Part shown: in pieces, positions 42,920 through 47,117 of the stretch | Layout: every line of letters starts with the position of its first letter | How positions within the stretch are numbered: position 1 is the stretch's first letter | Source: an uncultured Arthrobacter sp. | GTDB taxonomy: Bacteria > Actinomycetota > Actinomycetes > Actinomycetales > Micrococcaceae | Length of the DNA: 47,117 nt | Assembly: GCF_902805515.1 (NCBI RefSeq) | Contig: NZ_CADCTE010000075.1 | Location: 1 to 47,117, forward strand | Reading direction: 5' to 3' | Notes under the pieces: generated by a model | Told to the model about the DNA's origin: nothing | Database searches by the model: none | Seen by the model: the letters and a program-made list of their open reading frames with translations, nothing else | Position numbers and translations under genes: made by a program

Positions 42920-43711
42920 TCAGGAGGCGGTGGCCGACTCGCCCTCCCACTGGGTGGGCAGCGGTGCCCCCTGCCCGGGAAGGACGACCTCGACGATCTC
43001 GTTCAGCGCCCGGGCGGCGTATTTCTCCCCCACCCACAGGTGCTTCGCGCCGTCGACAGGGGTCACCACCGCCTGCGGGACGGCGGCGAAGCGTTCCTGC
43101 GCGGCCGGCGGGCGGAGGTAGTCGTCGAGCTCGGGGACCAGCACCGTCAGGGGCAGCCCCGAGGCTGCCCAGCTGTCCAGGTCGGCGTCGTCCGCGCGGT
43201 GGAGCGGCGGGGAGATCAGGACCGCGCCCTCGATGTGCTCGGCGACCGGGTCGGAGGCGCCGTACTTCAGGCACAGCTCGGTGCCGAAGGACCAGCCCAC
43301 GAGCCAGATGTTCGTCAGGCCTTGGTCGACCGCCCACCGGACCGCCGCCTCGACGTCCAGGCGTTCGGCGCCGCCGCCGTCGAAGGTTCCCTCGCTGCAT
43401 CCCCGCGGTGAGCAGGTGCCGCGCGTGTTGAACCGCAGCACGGCGATCCCGGCCAGGGCCGGCAGCCGGAAGGAGGCCTTGCGGAACAGGTGCGAGTCCA
43501 TGAACCCGCCGTGGGTCGGCAGCGGATGGAGCGTGACCAGGGTCGCCTTCGGCTCCCCGTCCAGGGGGGCGGCGAACTCGCCGACGAGCGTCAGGCCGTC
43601 GGCGGTCTTCAGCTCGATGTTCCGCCGGTCGGCGGGCAGCACCGTCGCGGCGCGGATGTCGATCGGTCCGGTGCTTGGGGTGAACTCGTAGTCCTGGGGA
43701 TCACTGGCCAT
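42920..43711 (-). CDS. Alpha/beta hydrolase (dienelactone-hydrolase-like)
   Basis: A 263-residue serine hydrolase. 'TLVTLHPLPTHGGFMDS' supplies the oxyanion loop, GWSFGTEL the nucleophile elbow, 'VLVPELDDYLRPP' the acid and 'DGAKHLWVGEKY' the His. This resembles actinobacterial CocE/DLH-like hydrolases of unknown substrate. Leaderless: TAGAAT (minus, 43723-43718) then six G and ATG. Confidence 0.85.
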   Translation of the reverse strand: MASDPQDYEFTPSTGPIDIRAATVLPADRRNIELKTADGLTLVGEFAAPLDGEPKATLVTLHPLPTHGGFMDSHLFRKASFRLPALAGIAVLRFNTRGTCSPRGCSEGTFDGGGAERLDVEAAVRWAVDQGLTNIWLVGWSFGTELCLKYGASDPVAEHIEGAVLISPPLHRADDADLDSWAASGLPLTVLVPELDDYLRPPAAQERFAAVPQAVVTPVDGAKHLWVGEKYAARALNEIVEVVLPGQGAPLPTQWEGESATAS

Positions 43712-43762
43712 CCCCCCATTCTAGGTGCCCGGCGGCGGCCTGCAGTGCGCCGTCGGGCGCCC

Positions 43763-44086
43763 TCAGTACCGGTAGCTGCGGGTGTTCCAGCAGTGCACAT
43801 GCCAGTGCCTGCGGTCCGCCAGGGCCGACTCCGCCCCGAGCAGCGAATCCTCACGCCACACCACGAGATGGGCGACCCCGGGCGGAATTACCCGGTGGCA
43901 CCCGGGGCAGGTGTACTCCTTGGCCGCGTTGCGCTCGGTGATCCGGCGCACCGACCATTCGCCGTCGGGGGCGCTCACGCGCAGCGGAAACCCGGCCCGT
44001 GCCCGCTCCAGGTCGAGCTCCGCCGGAACCGGCGCCGTGCCGCGGGAGTGGCCCTTGGTGCGGCGGGGGCGGTTCGAGCGGGGCAT
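43763..44086 (-). CDS. Small conserved zinc-binding protein of unknown function
   Basis: A 107-residue basic protein, often labelled 'ATP/GTP-binding protein' in actinobacteria although no P-loop is visible. Cys60 and Cys63 in '[13 protein letters not shown]' and the cluster HWHVHC (94-99) look like a zinc ribbon or treble-clef site. A CAGACT hexamer lies six bases before ATG 44086 on the minus strand. It is divergent from nucS, 125 bp away. Confidence 0.8.
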   Translation of the reverse strand: MPRSNRPRRTKGHSRGTAPVPAELDLERARAGFPLRVSAPDGEWSVRRITERNAAKEYTCPGCHRVIPPGVAHLVVWREDSLLGAESALADRRHWHVHCWNTRSYRY

Positions 44087-44211
44087 GGTCCAAGTCTGCC
44101 CGAACTTACCTCCGGGCCGAAACTCCGCGCGTGGGCGGGCCGGCGCGCCGCGGACCGCACTTCCGGGCGGGCGGCCCGGAGACCGGTGCGCCAAACGGTA
44201 CAGTGAAACGT

Positions 44212-44907
44212 GTGCGTCTAGTCATTGCCCGCTGCTCCGTCGATTACATCGGCCGCCTCCGCGCCCACCTTCCGCTGGCCACCCGCCTGCTGATGGTCAA
44301 GGCCGACGGCTCCGTCCTCGTCCACTCCGACGGCGGCTCCTACAAGCCGCTGAACTGGATGAGCCCGCCGGCCTCGCTGCGCGTCAGCACGCCCGACGAG
44401 GCCGACGCCGCCGAGGGCATCACCGAGGTGTGGACCGTCCAGCACGCCAAGAGCGATGACCGGCTGGTGATCAATATCCGCGAGCAGCTCCACGAGTCCT
44501 CCCACGACCTCGGCGTCGACCCGGGCCTGGTGAAGGACGGGGTCGAGGCGGACCTGCAGCGCCTGCTCGCCGAGCAGATCACGCTGCTCGGCGAGGGGTT
44601 CACCCTGATCCGGCGCGAATACATGACCGCGATCGGGCCGGTGGACATCCTGGCACGCGACGGCTCGGGCGCCACCGTGGCCATTGAACTGAAGCGGCGC
44701 GGCGACATCGACGGCGTGGAACAGCTCACCCGGTACCTTGAACTGCTCAACCGCGACCCCCTGATGTCGCCGGTGCGCGGTGTCTTCGCGGCCCAGCAGA
44801 TCAAACCCCAGGCCCGCACGCTGGCCGCCGACCGCGGCATCGACTGCCTCACGCTCGACTACGATGCGATGCGCGGCGTCGACGATAAAGAGTCCCGCCT
44901 GTTCTAG
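44212..44907 (+). CDS. nucS: Mismatch-specific endonuclease NucS (EndoMS)
   Basis: The actinobacterial/archaeal mismatch repair nuclease, which cuts both strands at G:T, G:G and T:T mismatches and replaces MutS/MutL. The 231-residue protein has the N-terminal dimerisation domain ('[19 protein letters not shown]', '[11 protein letters not shown]') and a C-terminal RecB-like nuclease with Asp145 ([10 protein letters not shown]) and Glu159/Lys161 (AIELKRRG). It ends in 'SRLF', consistent with the beta-clamp-binding tail known in this family. GTG 44212 is seven bases after TACAGT (44199-44204). Confidence 0.96.
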   Translation: MRLVIARCSVDYIGRLRAHLPLATRLLMVKADGSVLVHSDGGSYKPLNWMSPPASLRVSTPDEADAAEGITEVWTVQHAKSDDRLVINIREQLHESSHDLGVDPGLVKDGVEADLQRLLAEQITLLGEGFTLIRREYMTAIGPVDILARDGSGATVAIELKRRGDIDGVEQLTRYLELLNRDPLMSPVRGVFAAQQIKPQARTLAADRGIDCLTLDYDAMRGVDDKESRLF

Positions 44908-44957
44908 CAGTCCGCCCGGCTCCGGCACGGGCCCCTTCCGGCGCATAGAATCGGACC

Positions 44958-46166
44958 ATGGCCAACCTGCAGGGCACGTCCAACCACCTTTCCGGGCGGA
45001 TGGTGACCGATTCCGGCATCATCGAGGACGCCGTGCTCAGCTGGGAGGGTTCGCGCATCACCTACGCCGGCCCCGCCCGGCCCTCCGATGGAGCAGGCAC
45101 CCCGCCGCTGCCCGAGGGAGCGCTGATCCTTCCCGGGCTGGTCGACCTCCACTGCCACGGCGGCGGGGGCGGGGACTTCACCTCCGGCAGCGCCGAGGAC
45201 ATCCGCACGGCCGTGTCCTTCCAGCACCGCAGCGGAACGACGACGCTGCTCGCCAGCACGGGCGCCGCCCCGGGCGGGGACCTCCTGGCGGCATTTCCGC
45301 TCCTGTCCACCGCGGCCGACGAGGGCCTGATCGCGGGGATCCACGCAGAGGGCCCGTTCCTGTCCCCCGCACGCGCCGGCATGCACGACCCGGCGCATCT
45401 TTCCGACCCGGATGAGGACCTGCTGGCGGAACTGGCGGCCGCGGCGGGGGGCCATCTGATCTCCATGACGTACGCCCCGGAACTCGAGGGCACCGACACG
45501 CTCGTCTACGACCTGGTCACGCACGGGGTCATCCCCGCCATCGGGCATACCGACTGCACCGCCGAACAGGCCTCCGCCGCCCTCGACCTGATCAATGAGG
45601 AGCTCGCCTCGACGGGCTTCGACGGGTTCAGCGGCCGGCCCATGGCGACGCACCTGTTCAACGCGATGCCGGCCATCCACCACCGCTCCCCCGGGCCGGT
45701 GCCGCTGCTGCTCGAGCGGGCACGCGCCGGGGAGATCGCCGTCGAACTGATCGCCGACAATGTGCATCTCCACGCCGACACCGCGCGGATGGCCTTCACG
45801 CTCGCCGGACCGGCCAATGTCTGCCTGGTCAGTGATTCGACGGCGGCCGCGGGGCGCGGCGAAGGGGTGTTCCGGCTGGGCCGCAGCGAGATCACGGTGC
45901 GGAACGGTGTGGCCCGCAGGGGCGCGTCGGAAGCACCGGCCGGTGGCACCCGGACGCTGCTGGAGGTGGTGCGCTGCGCCGTGGAGGCCGGCGTGGGGCT
46001 CCGCGACGCCGTGGTGTCGGCCTCGGCGGTGCCTGCCGGCGTGCTCGGGCTGGCCGATGAGCTGGGCAGCCTGCGGCCGGGGCTGCGCGCCGACGCGGTG
46101 ATCGTGTCGGCCGGGCTCGACCTGCTGGGCGTCCTGAGGGCCGGGGTCTGGCTGAAACTGCCCTGA
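44958..46166 (+). CDS. nagA: N-acetylglucosamine-6-phosphate deacetylase
   Basis: Amidohydrolase of 402 residues that makes glucosamine 6-phosphate and acetate in amino-sugar recycling. Metal and catalytic residues are in DLHCHG (His65, His67), 'HAEGPFL' (Glu131), 'IGHTDC' (His197), 'ATHLFNAM' (His232) and 'LVSDSTAAAG' (Asp293). TAGAAT (44946-44951) lies six bases before ATG, so it is leaderless. No nagB or transporter gene is adjacent. Convergent with the DUF2550 gene, 14 bp away. Confidence 0.95.
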   Translation: MANLQGTSNHLSGRMVTDSGIIEDAVLSWEGSRITYAGPARPSDGAGTPPLPEGALILPGLVDLHCHGGGGGDFTSGSAEDIRTAVSFQHRSGTTTLLASTGAAPGGDLLAAFPLLSTAADEGLIAGIHAEGPFLSPARAGMHDPAHLSDPDEDLLAELAAAAGGHLISMTYAPELEGTDTLVYDLVTHGVIPAIGHTDCTAEQASAALDLINEELASTGFDGFSGRPMATHLFNAMPAIHHRSPGPVPLLLERARAGEIAVELIADNVHLHADTARMAFTLAGPANVCLVSDSTAAAGRGEGVFRLGRSEITVRNGVARRGASEAPAGGTRTLLEVVRCAVEAGVGLRDAVVSASAVPAGVLGLADELGSLRPGLRADAVIVSAGLDLLGVLRAGVWLKLP

Positions 46167-46180
46167 CGGCAGGGGCCTGC

Positions 46181-46612
46181 CTAGCGCCAGGTGCCGATGC
46201 CGATCACCGGACCGGCCTCAAGCCAGGAGGACAGGCCCGCATAGACCGGATATTTCATGGCCAGCTGCAGCTCGGAGCCCTCATAGGCCAGGGTGACGAC
46301 GATGCAGCCGGGCAGTACGCGGCCAACCTCGGCCTCGGTGGGCTGGCGCCATCCCTTGAGCTCAAGCGAGCTGCGCAGGTAGCGGTGGGGCGGCACGGGG
46401 CTGAGCGACATCAGCCGCAGCCATTCGAGATGGGTGTCCGTATAACGACAAACCCCCATCCGCCACCCCTTGTCGGGGAGGCGGATGGAGGCGTCGAAGG
46501 TACCGAGCGTCCGGCCCAGCTGGTAGCGGCGCAGCAGGAAGGCACCGACCAGCAGAACCAGCACGCCGAAGACGGCCGCAATGAGAATCAACAGCAGACT
46601 CAGACCGTCCAT
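46181..46612 (-). CDS. DUF2550 family membrane protein
   Basis: A 143-residue actinobacterial protein with one N-terminal transmembrane helix ('LSLLLILIAAVFGVLVLLVGAFLL') and a PH-like cytoplasmic domain ('GWRMGVCRYTDTHLEWLRLMSLSPVPPHRYLRSSLEL'). It is regularly found directly after atpC, as here (10 bp gap), and is probably co-transcribed with the ATP synthase genes. Function unknown. ATG 46612 precedes the helix; the longer frame overlaps atpC. Confidence 0.88.
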   Translation of the reverse strand: MDGLSLLLILIAAVFGVLVLLVGAFLLRRYQLGRTLGTFDASIRLPDKGWRMGVCRYTDTHLEWLRLMSLSPVPPHRYLRSSLELKGWRQPTEAEVGRVLPGCIVVTLAYEGSELQLAMKYPVYAGLSSWLEAGPVIGIGTWR

Positions 46613-46622
46613 GGTGGTGGTG

Positions 46623-46913
46623 TCAGCGGTTTCCCGCGGAAACCGAATCGCCGATCGTGGCGTTGTCGGCAACGATGACCACGCGGTTGCTGTCGACGGA
46701 GAAGAATCCGCTGTCGACCGCCACCACGATGCGCTCACCGCTCACCGGCTGGATGGCGAGTTCGCCTTCCCCGAGCAGGGCGAGCACCGGCGAGTGACCG
46801 GGAAGGATCCCGATCTCGCCCTCGCTGGTGCGCGCCTTGACCATGGTCGCCGGGCCGGACCACACGAAGTGGTCGGCTGCGACGATTTCGACTTCGAGCT
46901 CTGCAGAGGCCAT
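46623..46913 (-). CDS. atpC: F0F1 ATP synthase subunit epsilon (short form)
   Basis: Rotor subunit of 96 residues. The beta-sandwich domain is complete ('LEVEIVAADHFVWSGPATMVKARTSEGEIGILPGHSPVLALLGEGEL'), but the C-terminal helical hairpin of about 40-50 residues found in E. coli epsilon is absent; the protein ends shortly after the sandwich. That hairpin inhibits ATP hydrolysis in other species. It starts 5 nt after the atpD stop with SD GGAAAG inside the atpD end. Confidence 0.95.
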   Translation of the reverse strand: MASAELEVEIVAADHFVWSGPATMVKARTSEGEIGILPGHSPVLALLGEGELAIQPVSGERIVVAVDSGFFSVDSNRVVIVADNATIGDSVSAGNR

Positions 46914-46918
46914 GAGCT

Positions 46919-47117
46919 TTACTTTCCGGTCCGCTCTTGGATCTTCGCCCACTGGCGCTCGACGTCGTCGAGCCCGCCGATGTTGAAGAACGCCTGCTCG
47001 GCGATGTGGTCGAGGTCACCGTTGCAGATGGCGCTGAAGCCTTCGATGGTGTCCTTGATGCTCACGGTCGAGCCTTCAACGCCGGTGAACTGCTTGGCGG
47101 TGTAGGTGTTCTGCGAG
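46919..47117 (-). CDS. atpD: F0F1 ATP synthase subunit beta (C-terminal fragment, cut by window edge)
   Basis: The last 65 codons of atpD run off the window end. The translation includes '[20 protein letters not shown]', '[13 protein letters not shown]', '[13 protein letters not shown]' and ends 'KIQERTGK', the usual C-terminal helical domain of the catalytic beta subunit. TAA stop at 46919-46921. Confidence 0.95.
   Translation of the reverse strand, partial: SQNTYTAKQFTGVEGSTVSIKDTIEGFSAICNGDLDHIAEQAFFNIGGLDDVERQWAKIQERTGK

Overview
The window reads as a 47 kb piece of chromosome from a high-GC actinobacterium. NucS in place of MutS/MutL, DUF2017 beside ClpS, DUF3039, DUF2550 beside atpC, the long actinobacterial NadA N-terminus, GTG/TTG starts and many leaderless promoters point to Micrococcales, probably Micrococcaceae (Arthrobacter in the broad sense). 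The genus is an inference from protein style. Nearly all DNA is coding and no gene-free stretch exceeds 300 bases. I saw no tRNA, rRNA, CRISPR array, phage or insertion sequence.

Layout. 1-2387: the 3' end of a luciferase-like flavin monooxygenase, an overlapping MarR regulator and an SDR. 2510-8306 (minus): a five-gene NAD operon, nrtR-nadA-nadB-nadC-cysteine desulfurase, with all four junctions being ATGA overlaps and a strong palindrome in front of it. 8300-12257: an Lrp-type regulator facing an operon for branched-chain 2-oxoacid dehydrogenase E1 alpha and beta, followed by a free-standing lipoyl domain and an alpha/beta hydrolase instead of a normal E2. 12258-16686: a soluble Ser/Thr kinase behind a structured AT-rich leader, a small acidic protein and two MFS transporters. 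16757-21086: sbcDC. 21198-26390: aquaporin, ADP-ribosylglycohydrolase, DEDDh exonuclease-BRCT fusion, HAD hydrolase, GNAT and DedA. 26454-31605 (minus): clpS-DUF2017-murI-MBL-sortase-rph-rdgB. 31684-33647: pncB-pncA. 33721-38468: a helicase coupled to an MFS exporter, DUF3039 and an old yellow enzyme. 38527-41266: a TPR/thioredoxin-fold protein without redox cysteines and a three-helix envelope protein. 41528-47117: AI-2E exporter with a tiny upstream ORF, hydrolase, Zn protein, nucS, nagA, DUF2550, atpC and the end of atpD.

How the genes work together. NAD metabolism is the main theme: de novo synthesis (nadABC plus a dedicated Fe-S sulfur donor), salvage (pncA, pncB), an ADP-ribose-responsive type of repressor (NrtR, with a degraded Nudix box) and an ADP-ribosylglycohydrolase. 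The second theme is 2-oxoacid oxidation under Lrp/BkdR-type control with a split, non-canonical E2. The rest is housekeeping: RNA and nucleotide quality control, peptidoglycan precursor supply, DNA break repair and mismatch repair.

The most unusual items are the split E2; the NrtR operator lying across the lrp stop codon; an exactly 11-bp-phased array of four heptamers upstream of a sortase that has no evident catalytic Arg; competing hairpins before the kinase; and a 9-codon leaderless ORF overlapping the AI-2E gene start.
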